Of a stretch of 64,000 nt of DNA, positions 52,201 to 64,000 are shown in pieces. Each line of letters begins with the position of its first letter. Within the stretch, counting starts at the first letter, position 1. The stretch is from assembly GCA_013399695.1 (NCBI GenBank), contig VXAU01002301.1, positions 186,001-250,000 on the forward strand. Reading direction: 5' to 3'. The translations under genes and the position numbers were made by a program. The notes beneath the pieces are model-generated. The model saw only the letters and a program-made list of their open reading frames with translations, did no database searches and was not told the origin of the DNA. This DNA comes from Formicarius rufipectus (lineage: Eukaryota > Chordata > Aves > Passeriformes > Formicariidae).

Positions 52201-55200
52201 AGTTCAGGTTAGCACTGCTAAGATCTGTTGAACACGTGAGTGGATTAAAAACAAAAGAAAGCTTCAGGGGAAGGTGCTGATATTTAAGGATTTGGAGATT
52301 CTTGATACCACCTGTGCCTATAGAAGCATTTCTTTTTGGTGCCTCTCACTTAAAAATAAGACAAATAATTGTTTTCTGCTATAGGAATGAAGGATGGCCA
52401 GAAAATAACATTCCATGGTGAAGGGGACCAAGAGCCAGGTCTGGAGCCAGGGGATATTATTATTGTCTTGGATCAAAAAGACCATTCTGTATTTACAAGG
52501 TAAAAACTCTTGAATCCTCTTGTGTTAACTTCTGCAATACTTATCCATGTGCTTTCTTGGTTACCACTCCCCTTGTACCAACTGGAGTGTCAGCAGATAT
52601 GATCATGTGTCTAGAACTCACCATGAGTTTGGGTGGCCAGAGTAGCACTGGACATGCAGAAGTTCTGGTGCAGCTAGTCTCAGCCGCTTGTGTTGTAATA
52701 GTATAAGAGAATCATTTGGGGGTTTTGGCAGTGGAAGGGGATAAAAGGCAAACAAAACCAGTTACAGTTATTAAGAGTTTACAAATCTTTCATTTTAAGA
52801 ACTCTTTAAAATACCAAAACTTTGTTTAGTAGATTTCTCTACTTGGTTTCTCTGGGATAGCGTTTCCTTGGTTTCTCTGGGATAGCGTTCTGTAACTTAA
52901 GTCAAAAAATTACCATTTAGTCTAGGCAGCTGTTTATTGTCCCCTTGGCCTCAAGGCATGGGAAACTTGAAGAGTGTTCACTTTTGTTTGGGGATCTGAC
53001 TTAGGACAAACTCAGTATAGAATGAATCAGAACCCTTCTGATCAAAGATGGTCTCCCGCACTTCCTTTCCTGCCTGAGTGCCAAGGGAAGGGTAGTTGGG
53101 CCTCTCTGTTTTTTATTGTGAATGCAGAAGTGACTTAAGCAGTGTTGACCACAGCTCAACTATTTCATGTTACCAGGCAGTCCTGCCTGGTGTTGCACAC
53201 CTCCCTGTTTCAAGTTACTGTTTGTGGAATTAGTCTGTCCAGGACATTTCAATCCAGTTAAAAGCATTGCTGATCATCTCACAGAACTGTGTTGTACTTG
53301 GTGTCTCACAGCTTCTGTTCAGAGCAGTTAAAAAGTAATCAGTGGATTTAGACAAAGCGTTTGTTTGTTTCTACACCAACCACTGAACTTGTAAATAAGG
53401 AACTGTGAGCCAAAGGTTCTTGAAAAACCTGTGGCTGATCTGCCTGACTGTTGTGTATGGTACTGGGCTCTTGAAGCTGGTGCCAGAATTCTATGCCAAG
53501 AGCACCAAGCTCACAGGTTAAGAATCAGTTCTGTTTGCTTTGTTGTATAAGCTTACTCAGCTGATTTTTCTTAAATTCCAGTGAAACCGGACACTGAATC
53601 AGATATGCCAAAGGGTTCTCATGGTTTCCTGGGACTTGAAATCACAATTCTGCTAGATTATTTTTGTCTGTCTTTCTGCCCACTGCCTTCAATTCCTATG
53701 TCCTTAGATAACCCTTGATATTACTGGTGGTGTGAGGTTATGCTGAGGTCATGCTCTCACACAAGTGGGATGTTCATCCTCTCATGTCAGAGTCTAAAAT
53801 TAACTTTTCATGCAAGTCTCCTTCCAGAGACCTTTTAAAAACAGGGTGAGTGCTGTAAGTTCTTTAGACTGGACGATTTTGTAGGCTTTGAACATGTAAA
53901 CATTACTAACACTGCCATACTGAAGCCAGAATAGGCAATTAAAGCAATAAACAATATCTATTCCAGATACTTCTTGATGCTTATTAAAAGGTACTTGCAT
54001 TGTTACCCAGAGTGACCATCACCTGTTCAGACTTCCCTAGTAGAGTAACAGATAAAGGTAGAACAAGACAGTGCACTTAAGAAAGTGAAGGAAGTAATTA
54101 ATTGTCCCCGTTGCAGTGTTTGAGGCTGAGAAATAATTTTTTCATAGACTTGTAAAGGAGCAGTGAAGTGAAGCTGGATGCAAGTGAGCCTTGCTTTATG
54201 TATTTCTTTTCAGCAAACACTTCTACACTTTAGATAACTTGATATGATCAATAATGGCTGTCAGTGTGGGTATCGTTCCTGTAATTGCTGGCTTGAAAAT
54301 GCTACATCTGTGTTTAGTGTTCCTTATTTAATTGTTTGGGCTTCTATTAAAATTACAGCTTACTGTTTTTTCTAAGTTAAATATTGAGGTTGGATATGAT
54401 CCTTTTACTGTTGCTGTCTCTCTCTGACTGTTGCTTGATTGGTTCTGCCTTAGACGAGATGAAGATCTTCTTCTGTCTATGGATATTCAGCTGGTTGAAG
54501 CACTCTGTGGCTTTCAAAAGCCTATCACAACGCTGGATAACAGAACTATTATTATTACCTCCCATCCTGGTAAGGGTCGCTTTGCTTTCTGTTGGAAGTC
54601 CTAGCATATGGTGAATGTAAACTGGAAACTAAATGAACAGAAACATCCAGTTTTGATGTACAAGGGATGTGTGCTGGTATCAAGCTCTTTTTCCTAGTAT
54701 TTGCAGTACAAATTNAACAGTAACTTTCTCTTTGCATGATATAGTAACAGGCCTTACCTCATGGACATACTTGTATCCTGAAGATACCACATGAGGGTTG
54801 ACGGCAGTAGGTCTCTGAAAATGACTTTTTGAGTCTTGGAAGTGATGGAGCACTTAAAAATTTAAGTATGCTTCCCTTAGGAAGCATAACAGAGGCATAG
54901 GAATGTAATATGGCATAAACCTGCTTTCCTCCTCAGATTTTTCTAGGCACTAGTTCTCTCATAAGACAACCATGCCTTAGGTGCCTTAACCACAATGTAG
55001 AAACCTACATAAATATTGAAGTGACTTATAACTAAAGGTGCTTCTGTTGCTTGCATGGATTCCTTCAATTTTTGTGTGTGATTTGTTTGGTTTGGTTTAT
55101 TTTTAGGCCAGGTTGTTGAACATGGGGCTATTAAGTGTGTATTGAATGAAGGCATGCCAATTTATCGCAGACCATATGAAAAAGGACGTCTGATCATAGA

Positions 55201-56170
55201 ATTCAGGGTAAGTGGGTCAGCTCACTTCAGTGGCACAGTTCAGGAGTGAATATTCATCCAAAATTTAACCTCTAAGCATTTCTTCAATCAAGAAGAGATA
55301 CCAGTAATTAGATGTCCGGTTTTTGTTTCTTTACAATGATAACATGTCATCCATCAACCAGAATTACTGTTGAGAACAACTTCCTGAACACTATGTTCTG
55401 AAACTATCAGAGGAATTTCTTCAGCAACTTTGTGAATTTCATTTTGCTTGACATATTCTTTAGTTTCTATCATCCTGTAGGAAGGATGGATGAGTAACTT
55501 CAACTTCTGTGCTGGAGCAGATGAGTAGGCTGGAAAATGCTAATTTCTTCTCGGGTGAGAAACTAATGCTGGGTGCTGTAGCAGCAGGTTCTGTCTGCTA
55601 CGGCTTAGAAAACGTTAAACCATAACTGTAATGTTTACATTGTGTTTATGTATACAAATACATAGTTTTACATGTTATTACATTATATGTCTTTTATATA
55701 TGCTTTGTTTCTAGGCTGGTTTCAGAGGGCAGCCTAGGCAGAAGAAATGTGTTGGTTGAGTTGCCAGAATTATCTTCTTACTTCATGCAGGCAGTAAGAA
55801 ATAGCTTAGGGACATTGGTAATTTTTTTAAGCTGTAGATTTAAGTCATCTGTGATGGTTAAGCTGCCTTTGGCAGATGTTTGACCTGTAGAGTGTGATGG
55901 TAAAAGACCATTTCAGACAGACTTAAGTAACCCAGTTCTTGATGCTTTCAGGTCAACTTCCCAGAGAGTGGCTTCCTCTCCTCAGATAAGCTGTCTTTGC
56001 TTGAAAAACTGCTACCTACAAGGCAGGAAATAGAAGAAACTGAGGAAATGGAACAGGTGGATTTAATGGACTTTGATCCATCTCAAAAGAGAAAACACCA
56101 CTATAATGGAGAAGTGTATGAAGATGATGAGCATCAGCCTAAAGGTGGTGTTCAATGCCAGACATCATAA
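49286..56170 (+). CDS. DNAJA1: DnaJ heat shock protein family (HSP40) member A1, 5'-incomplete
   Basis: DNAJA1 is a type I J-protein that stimulates HSP70 ATPase and hands over clients in the cytosol. Exons: 49286-49463, 50596-50700, 50806-51033, 52385-52499, 54454-54569, 55107-55207, 55952-56170; phases agree; 353 aa. Human has 397, so about 44 N-terminal residues, including the HPD motif of the J domain, fall in the N gap. Visible parts: J-domain end (FKQISQAYEVLSDPKKRELY), G/F region (GGSFGSPMDIFDMFFGGGG), the four CxxCxGxG zinc repeats (CDKCEGRGG, CPNCRGSG, CMECQGHG, CKSCNGRK), C-terminal substrate-binding domains, and the CQTS farnesylation box at the end. Very close to mammalian sequence throughout, so the gene is certainly intact apart from the gap. 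Confidence 0.97.
52842..52891 (+). repeat. 25-bp tandem duplication in a DNAJA1 intron
   Basis: The unit starting cttggtttctctgggatagc occurs twice in direct succession (52842-52866 and 52867-52891), nearly identical. It looks like a recent local duplication. Confidence 0.9.
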
Positions 56171-56527
56171 ATGGGCCAGTGAATAATTTGTGATGCTTGT
56201 TTTGTATGCAGTAGTGAATGAGTGAAGGACTACAAACAGTTTACCCTCACCCCCTGCTATATGTTGTTCTATCCAGCCATAGTTATTTCTAAAAGCATAA
56301 AGAAATAAACTAAGTAATTAAACTGACTTTGCAATTTGTATAAAGCCCCAGGATGCAAACTCAAATGAAGTTGACTGCACTTCACCCCTGCCTCTTGGTC
56401 CAAAAAACTCCCTTACCTGCTTGTCTTTTCTTCCAAACCTTGTAATTCCTGTATGTGTGCAATTGCCCAGGCTTAAACTGAGATAATGTGGTGTGCTTTT
56501 TAGGAATTCTAGATCTTATACTCTGTG

Positions 56528-56533
56528 AATAAA
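56528..56533 (+). terminator. Candidate DNAJA1 polyadenylation signal
   Basis: AATAAA lies about 358 bases after the DNAJA1 stop (56168-56170). Further AATAAA hexamers at about 56304 and 57668-57673 allow shorter or longer 3' UTRs, consistent with alternative polyadenylation. Confidence 0.5.
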
Positions 56534-57699
56534 GTATGCACAAGTACTTACAATCCATGGTAAGATGTAGTTAAGTTTTGTATCAATTAGGATAACAATG
56601 TTTTGGGCTTGTATTGGTGTTTGTTAAACAGGCACTGGCTCTATTGCAACCACATGATACATGAAGCTGACATGGATGTGGTCAATCTTCACAGCCCCAT
56701 CCATTAATGCCAGTGCAATTCACAAGCTCTCCAAAGCTATTGCATTTAAGGTCAGATGGTCGTTTCCTGTGCTAGCACTAGTCCTGACCCCAGAGCTCAA
56801 TTTAGAGCTTGTTGTGCTTGACCAGTGACTTCTGTTTGGCTGCTGTCCTGCACCACACTGCCTCTAGAAGCAGTGCTTGCTTGGAGCTTCCTTTGCTACT
56901 GCACATTAGTAGAAATCTCTAGGCTCTATGAGCATGCATGTGACTTGGGGTCTGTCAGACTGGTGCTTGACTTCCACCTTGATTACTGAAATCACATACC
57001 CCTCGGTGGCATGTTACAGAAAGCAGTACTGGCCCTGCTGGTGGGTACATGTGATCTTGCAGAGGAGAGAAGCTTAGTGAATACAACCAACCAATGCATC
57101 TAGGATGTTGCAAAATTAATGTAATTGTGTGCATTACTTTAAGCTGAATCTTGAAAAATCTGTATGAATGTTCTAATTATTGTAGATGAAGCGTTTCTGA
57201 TATAATTACAAAATTGTTCATTGCCTCTTCTTAGACCAGATGTTGGTTTAAAGACACCACCCCCTTCTTTTTAGACAGCTATTCACAGAAAAATCTTAGC
57301 AAAAACCTTTCAGAAAATGTGCTGAGAAGACAGGTCCAGATTTAACCTCTAGAGTGTGGTGCTTTAGTCTTGTGCAACCATCTGGCTTGGGACAGAGCTT
57401 ACGCTTTTCATACTGCTATGAAGAAAAAGTGTCACAAAGAGAACTCTTGTAAGTGGCTGCTATGTGACAGTGCATATGTTGTAATTTGAATATCTGGAAA
57501 CTTAGATAGCTCTAGCTGTTTTCTTAGTGTTACAGGTTTCGTTTTATAAATACGGCTAGTACCATGGAGTTTGTATATCAAATGTAGTTCCCTTTTAGGT
57601 ATTCACAGAACAGTGATTGCCTGCATGTTTCTCCTACTTCTTTGTTTTCTTTCATTGTCTCAGCAGAAATAAAATTCTGTTAGGCAAGTGTTTTTCCAA

Positions 57700-59200
57700 A
57701 TGAGCTCATCAGTGAGCTGTACAAATGTGACCAAGAGGTGCCTGTGCTCCATCAGAAGGATGGTTTGTCTGAGTCAAGGGGAGAAACAAAGTAATCCTAC
57801 CTCTGTCTAGGACTGACTCTTGCATACAGCTGTCTGTAGACTTAAACAGCAGTAAAATATGCTACTTGTTCTCTGTTCAGTAAGCTCCTTTGTTTATTTT
57901 TTCCTTAACTACTGTATCAAAACAGCAAAGGAAAACTACCTGTGCAGTGCCTTGAGGATGTCAAGGGGATGTTATTTTGCTTCAGATGACTGTGTATTAT
58001 TAAAAAAGAAAACAAAACCCAAAAAAAATCCATAGCCTTATTTGCCCAGAAATGCTTTCCTTTTCTTTTCACCACACCCACAGCTGCATAGCTGAGGTAA
58101 TGGTCTTGAGTTAAGTTTCCAAACCATGGTCAGTTTTATGCTTTGTGTTTTGTGACCTGACAGAGAATGGGCCAAGCTGAGATTCCAGGAGGGTTCCAGG
58201 GGAATTCCAGGCTGACCAGAGGCTGCCTCCAAAAGCCTTAGCAGAGAATTCCAGAGAAAGATGACACTACTAATCCAGGAAAGGCAGCAGAAACCCCACC
58301 AGCATAGGATTCTGCTTTGAACTGAGCTGGTAACTGACATAAAATTTGTGACCCAAAGAAATACTGGCAGCAGTAGAGGCAGCTTTTGGCAAAGAGCACT
58401 AGTTGATGGCTAGAACTAGCAAGATGGACACAGCTCTTAGACATTGAAGTACACAGTATGGTCTCTTCCAAGCCTCTTTGTTCTCCCATGATATTCTGGG
58501 TACCATACAGTTACAGAAAGTAGCTAAACATATTCTATGTCACTGAAAAGACAATTTTTCTGACTTACTGGTTTATGTGGCATACAGTTTCCCATTTGGG
58601 GAAGTGAAGCAAGTGGACAGATGGAGAAATTGAGGATACAGTAACACAAAATAGCTGTTTCTGTAACTACCAGTGTAGTGATGTGACTTGTTGCAATCTC
58701 AGTTGATCTTTGCAGTTAAGTATTTTAACATCACCAAATTCGTATCATCAACTTGATAGTCTGGTTGTCTACTATTACTCTTTCCACTGCGCACCAGGCA
58801 CCTAGGACGTTTTTCCCCAGAAATCCAGCTGCTCCACTATTGCATAAGTTTGCTGTGAAACAGAGAGCATCCACTGCAGACTCATTTAAGAGGAGAACCT
58901 GCTTTCATTTTTGCTTCTGCTTTCAGAACCCTTAAACTACATGTCCTTCCCATAGCTTTGAATACCTGCTACCCAGCAGCAGTGCAAGAAGTTTGCTCAG
59001 CCCAGGGAAGTAAATTGAATCATTCCAAATCTGCTCTGAACTTGCAGCGTGATACAAGGTCAAGGAAGAAAGCAATTTGCCCTATGACTTTTTCATTGGC
59101 AACTTCATCTACACAGACATGTTTATGATTGATTACTGCTCAGAGCATTAGTGAGGCACATTGAGAGAAGTGAGGTTTGATTTAAGCCATTTTTTTCTAA
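57700..59200. other. Intergenic stretch downstream of DNAJA1
   Basis: I see no exon chain. In mammals SMU1 follows DNAJA1 in convergent orientation, but no SMU1 coding exon is recognisable here or elsewhere in the window. Confidence 0.45.
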
Positions 59201-59229
59201 AACGACAGAAAAAGAAATGCCAGGCTCAA

Positions 59230-62200
59230 TGTTTTCTTAGGAGGTAAGACGAGCACTATTATAGTGCCCAGACAAGGCGGTACTTCAGCCATTTCTCAGG
59301 AAAACACATCAGGACATGATTATGCAAGTAGATCAACACCTCAGGGAAGTGCGAAGTGCTCTCTCTGCTTATGGTGATCGCTCAGCTCAAGAGGTTGATG
59401 ACCTGTTGTGGCAGGTGGCTGAGTTACAACAGAAAGTCAATAGGCTGTGCAGCGTTGGAGAGGGAAAGCAGAGGTAGATAAGTAGGTTCAGAACTATACA
59501 CCTACAGTGGATACCACGGAGCCTGCGGGACTTCGGACCCTGGTGATCCATAAAAGAAAGGCTCCAATTCAACCTCCAAGATCCTGACCAAAACCAGACA
59601 TGATATACCTGCTAAAGGCTCTAGATGTCCGTGAGCAAGGCCAACAAGAAGAACCTGCACAAGCAGTGCATGGTGGGTACCGTAAAAAGAAATGTCAAGC
59701 AATGGTAGTGGTTGACTCTCTGTCAAGGGGAACTGGGGCACCCCCCTGCTAGTCTGATAGTCATGAGAAGTTTGCTCCTGCCTCCTGGGGGCTGAGATTG
59801 TGGCACTGTCAAGGGGGAACCCCAACCCACTACTACTTTTTCATGTGGGTACAAATGACAGCACAACACAAAAACTAGGTAGGATCAAGGAAAACTGTAC
59901 AGACCTGGTGAGACAGATGAAAAATATTGATGCCCAAGTCATCTGATTTATCCTGGTCAAAGACATCAGGATGGCCAGTATGCCTTTGTGGCTGGTGTCA
60001 CTGAGATGGTTTTGGCTTTTATAACAATGGGTTGTGCTTTAATGATTGTGGCCTGTTAGTGAGAAATTGGATCCACCTATCCAAAAAGGGCAAATGAATC
60101 TTTGGCATCAGACTGCCCAGTTTGATGAGAGGGGCTTTAAAATAAAGCACACAGGGGTGGGGTCCAAAGTGTCAATGCCTGTGCCATTCCTTCCTCCTAG
60201 AGAGTGGGTCATACCCAACGAGTGCAGTGACAGATGTTCCTTGGCTGCCTCTCAAGTTGGGAATATAAGGACTAACCACAGTGAGGGTGTTTATGGCTAT
60301 GATGAATCCTCTTACACCCCTTCTAGGGAACCCTGTTGCTTGATTACCTCTGTAAAGTGCCTGTATAGAAATATACAAAGCATGGGGAACGAACAAGAAC
60401 TGAAAATCTATGTGTGGTCACAGGGCCATGATCTCATTGCTATTAATGAGACATGGGATAGCTCACGACTAGAATATTGTCCATGGATGGATATGTACTT
60501 TTTAGAAAGTCCTTCTAAAAATGACCCACCTCAGCAAGGTGAGGTGGTGACCTTACTCTTTATACGAGAGAGCAACTGGAATGTATCAAGCTCTCCCCAA
60601 GGCAAGATGAACGACCTGAGAATTTATGGGTGAGAACTGGCAGCCAGGTGGAAGAATCATGTCCTGGGGGGCAACAGACAAAGCATCACCAGCCGGTCAA
60701 GGGAGGGGCATGCCACACTCTGCTCTGCACTGGGGTGGCCTTACCTTGAATATTGTGGGCAGTTTTGGGCACAGCAGTATAAGAAAGATATAAAACTATT
60801 ACAGAGTGTCCAGAGGAGGGAAACAAGGAGGGTGAAGGGCATTGAGGGGAAGCTATATGAGTAGCAGCTGAGGTCACCTCAACATGAGGAAGAACTTAAT
60901 GCTGAGGGTGACAGAGCACTGAAACAGACTGCCCAGGGAGGTCATGGAGTCTCTCTGGAGACATTCAAAACCCACATGCTTTACATGACCTTGCCTTGGT
61001 GGAGGACAGAGAAAGATTAGATGGTCTCCAGAGGTCCATTCCAACCCTAAAAATTCGGTGATAGTCCAGGAGGTTCATGGAGTGCATCAATGAGAACTTC
61101 CTGATCCAAGTGATAGAGGAACCAACAAGAAGAGGTGCTCTGCTGGATCCCATACTGAAGAACAAAGGGCTTGTTGGGACTGTTGAGATCAAAGGCAGAC
61201 TGAATAGCTTCATTTCCGGTTTTACTGATGACATGGGCCCTCAGAGAATCCCAGGTTCCAGAGACCAAGACGAAAATCTGGAGCAAGGAAAATGTACCCG
61301 TGGTGGAAGAGGATCAGGTTAGGGAAGACTTAAGGAAACTGGACTTACACATACCCACAGGACCCAATGGGATGCACCCACAAGAGCTGTGGGAGTTGGC
61401 AGATGTCATTGGAAAGCACTTCTTGTCAGTCTTTGATTGATCATGGTGTCTGGGAGAAGTGACCAAAGACTGGTGGAAACTAAGTGTCTCATCTGTCTTT
61501 GAGAAGGGCAAAATAGAGGATCCAAGGAACTAAATGTCTGTTAGCCTCACCTTGATCCCTTGGAAGGTAACAGAGAAGCTAACCCTGGCAACCATTTCCA
61601 GACACATAAAGACCAAGAAGACTGACTATCAGTTGTCAACATGGTTTCACCAAGGTGAAGACACACTTAACCAACCAGATACATTTTTATGATGAAATGA
61701 TTGAAATAGTATATGCCAAGAGAGCAGTGATTGTTGTCTGCCTGGACTTCTGTAAGGCCTTTGACACCTTGTCCCGTAAGATCCATGTTGAGAAGCTGTT
61801 GATGAATGGATGAACAGTGAGGTAAATTGAAAACTGGCTGAATTGCCAGGCCCATAGGATGGTGATCAGTGCAACAAAGTCTAGTTGGAGGGCAGTGACT
61901 TGCAGCATATCCCAGGGGTCAGCACTGGCACCAGTCCTGTCTATCATCCTCATTAATGATTTGGAGAGTTGGACAACATATACCCTCAGCAAGTTAGCAG
62001 ATGACAAAAAGCTATGGGGAACTAACTAGTACAAGAAAGAGCTCCTGTTTCCATTCAGAGGGACCTGGAGTGGCTGGAGAACTGGGCTAACAAGAAGCTC
62101 ACGAAGTTCAAGGGAAAGTGCAAAGTGCATCTAGGAAGAAGCAATGCAGTGCAACACCACATGCTGGGTGCCTCTAAGCAGAGAAGGAAGGTGGGGGTCC

Positions 62201-62715
62201 TGGTGGGCACCAGGCTTAACATAAGCCAGTTATGTGCCCTTTTTTGGAAAGAAGGCTAATGCTGTCCTTGTTGCCAGCAGGTGGAGGGAAGTGATCCCTC
62301 CCATCTATTCAGCACCAGTTACACCACACCTGGAATGCTGTGTTGGGTTTTGGGTTCCTCAATACAAGAGGGACATGGTGGTACCAGAGAGAGTCCAGCA
62401 AAGGGTCACAAAGATGCTGAAGGAGCATCTCTCCTATAGGGAAAAGCTAAGAGGGCTGGAACTGCTCAGACTGGAGAAGACTCAAATGGAATCTCACTGA
62501 TATATAGGAATACCTGAAGGGAGGGTGTAAAGAAGAAGCCAAGCTCTGTCTAGCAGTGCCCTGCCCAGGAGCAGAGGCAACAAGAACAGAATGAAATACA
62601 GGAGGTTCCCTCTGAACATCTGGAAACTATATTGACTGGGGGTGACCAAGCATTAGTAAAGGTTGCCCAGAGAAGTCTTCATTCTTCCAACATCAGACAT
62701 CCTGTCATTCTGTGA
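59230..62715 (+). mobile_element. Nearly full-length decayed CR1 LINE with ORF1 and ORF2 remnants
   Basis: Remnants appear in the element's normal order. ORF1: a coiled-coil part (VDDLLWQVAELQQKVNRL, about 59390), then an SGNH/esterase-like part (VVVDSL near 59707, LLLFHVGTNDS near 59833, WIHLSKKGK near 60070). ORF2: endonuclease start (CLYRNIQSMGN, SQGHDLIAINETWDSS, about 60358-60480), then reverse transcriptase (TGPNGMHPQELWELADVIGK near 61350, VCLDFCKAFDTLSRK near 61738, SKLADDKKLWG near 61990). The 3' end is at tcattctgtgaa (about 62704-62715). Stops and frameshifts are many. Part of the endonuclease, roughly 80 residues, is missing where a second CR1 fragment sits (60640-61065). Confidence 0.85.
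60640..61065 (+). mobile_element. CR1 3' fragment inside the larger CR1
   Basis: The block has its own CR1 3' region (cagacaaagcatcaccagcc near 60676; gtgtccagaggagggaaaca near 60806; ggtctccagaggtccattcc near 61022) and terminates in CCTAAAAATTCGGTGATA at about 61064, like a normal CR1 end. The host ORF2 resumes right after (ENFLIQVIEEPTRRGALLD, about 61092). Same orientation as the host element. Confidence 0.75.
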
Positions 62716-62719
62716 ATAA

Positions 62720-63560
62720 AACTTGGAAGAACGTTTACTTCTAATTTGGGAAGACAGGAAAGGCTTAACTAGCTCACAACAGCACATGCCTACTCCCAGA
62801 CAAGCAAATGCCATTTACTGCTCAAAAAAGACTATCAAAAGAATTAGTTACTACACAGGGAGAAGTTTTATGCACTAAGGAAAATAAAGAAACTGAAGAG
62901 GGCTTCATTACTATATCTTTTGATACAAGTACCTGTTAAAGTAAAATTGTTATTCCTCCATCTCTTGCTTCATGGCAAGGTGAAGAATTACCATAGCTCA
63001 TACTCTGTCCCCAAAAACAAAGCATTTAGCCACCTTTCTCCTTTGGATTCACCTAGAGCCTAAGCTTTTTCCCCTTATACTGAGATCAAAGTTTGCTCTG
63101 TCTTTCGCAAGTCATCATGATCCACAAGATCATCAGGCTTACTTAAAACTATCCAGTGAACACATGGAAGCCTGTATCATCAATAGGAATTGGAGATGGA
63201 GTAACCATGCTTAAGGACTCCCAAAACCCACACAGATACTAGGATGAACAGGGAGAAAAGTTGTACCCAGCAACTATTTATAGCTGATGTCTGGCATCAT
63301 CTTTCCTATAAATCTATACAACAACTTTTCTCTCTTTTTCTAGCTGACTGAACATTGATCCTGTCAAGATAACCCACATCACAGATAGGCCCTCTCACCA
63401 TGGCTCATGGTTGAAAACCCTCTGCAAAATGCAGAATCACAGGTTCGTGGAGGCTGACAGGCAGCCCTGGAGGCCGACTATTCTCCCAGGCCTCATGAGA
63501 CTTCAGCTGCTTGTTATAGTTTTAGAAGCTGGTGGAATTTCTCCTTCCCCTACAGACACA
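62720..63560. other. Intergenic stretch near the right end
   Basis: The sequence is of ordinary composition. No gene or clear repeat was recognised; a weak match to a CR1 terminus near 63435 (cagaatcacaggttcgtgga) is too short to call. Confidence 0.4.
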
Positions 63561-63689
63561 GAGATTGCGATCTAAACATCCAACCCTCCGCTACTACCTA
63601 ACAAAAGAGGTGGCTGATTGCTGAGATTCCAACTTAATGGCGGATGGGATTGGGGGGTAGTTGGTGAGGGGGAAACAAAGAGATGCTTC

Positions 63690-64000
63690 GGTTTTCCTGC
63701 TGTGTGGCACTTTACTTCCAGCGGCTGCTGCGGAGTAGCAGCACCTCCGGAGGGAGCTCCTCTTCGGCGGGGCTCCTCTTTCGCCCCACTCCAGCCCCGG
63801 ACTCTGAGCACCCCTGTCATCGACAGAGGAGGTGCTGCCCCTGTGCCGCAGCCCAACATTGTTTTTTTTTCAAACCAAGTACGAGGAGAGAGTCTACGCT
63901 GCCCCACGGAAAGGTTCCACACCGTTCCTCGGCAGCAGCGGCCACAGGACTCTACACGGGTCCACAAAAGGGGAGGCACCGGGGGCTCCGCCTGCGATCG
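63690..64000. promoter_or_regulatory. GC-rich end segment, possible CpG promoter
   Basis: G+C and CpG rise from about 63720 to the window edge (ggcggggctcctctttcgcc, ctccgcctgcgatcg). A minus-strand frame 63572-63979 is open but has no recognisable motif. It may be the edge of a promoter of the next gene. Weak. Confidence 0.25.

Noticed and set aside
60046..60633. A 195-codon plus-strand frame that could look like a host gene
   Set aside because: It joins the end of CR1 ORF1 with the endonuclease start of ORF2 (QSMGN, SQGHDLIAINETW); it is a LINE remnant.
1..64000. CRISPR arrays, operons, bacterial-type systems, tRNA or rRNA genes
   Set aside because: Nothing of this kind is visible; gene structure, repeats and base composition are those of a bird nuclear genome.

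Overview
The window looks like avian genomic DNA, probably from the Z chromosome. It holds intron-rich vertebrate genes with GT-AG (and a few GC-AG) splicing, CpG-island promoters, several CR1 LINE copies in both orientations, and one solo ERVL-type LTR of the kind common in birds. The genes match human chromosome 9 loci: ELP1 and ACTL7 from 9q31, APTX and DNAJA1 from 9p21. Both arms are known to correspond largely to the avian Z. The chromosome call is inference; the genes are read directly from the sequence.

Layout. 1-3.5 kb: a CpG island with a possible first exon of an unidentified minus-strand gene, then two CR1 fragments. 3.6-33.2 kb (+): a complete, open ELP1 gene of 36 coding exons; the spliced frame was followed exon by exon and gives 1334 aa. 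Its introns carry a 1.3 kb CR1, a solo LTR and a small old CR1. About 36.2-37.3 kb (-): a badly broken ACTL7-type actin-like pseudogene, convergent with ELP1 as ACTL7A is in human. 39.5-47.9 kb (-): APTX (aprataxin), 7 coding exons, 350 aa, with a CR1 in one intron. 48.4-49.3 kb: a GC-rich divergent promoter between APTX and DNAJA1, mostly hidden by a 602-base run of N. 49.3-56.2 kb (+): DNAJA1 exons encoding 353 aa; the first coding exon (J-domain start) lies in the gap. 59.2-62.7 kb (+): a decayed, nearly full-length CR1 with a second CR1 fragment inside it. The right end turns GC-rich again.

Function. The genes are housekeeping genes and do not form a pathway: ELP1 is the Elongator scaffold for tRNA wobble-uridine modification, APTX is a DNA single-strand-break repair hydrolase, and DNAJA1 is a farnesylated HSP40 co-chaperone. 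APTX and DNAJA1 probably share one bidirectional CpG promoter. The most notable observations are the ACTL7 relic in its expected syntenic position, two introns with perfect-consensus GC donors (one in ELP1, one in APTX), the state of the donor of the familial dysautonomia exon of ELP1, and a Gln in the first position of the aprataxin histidine triad.
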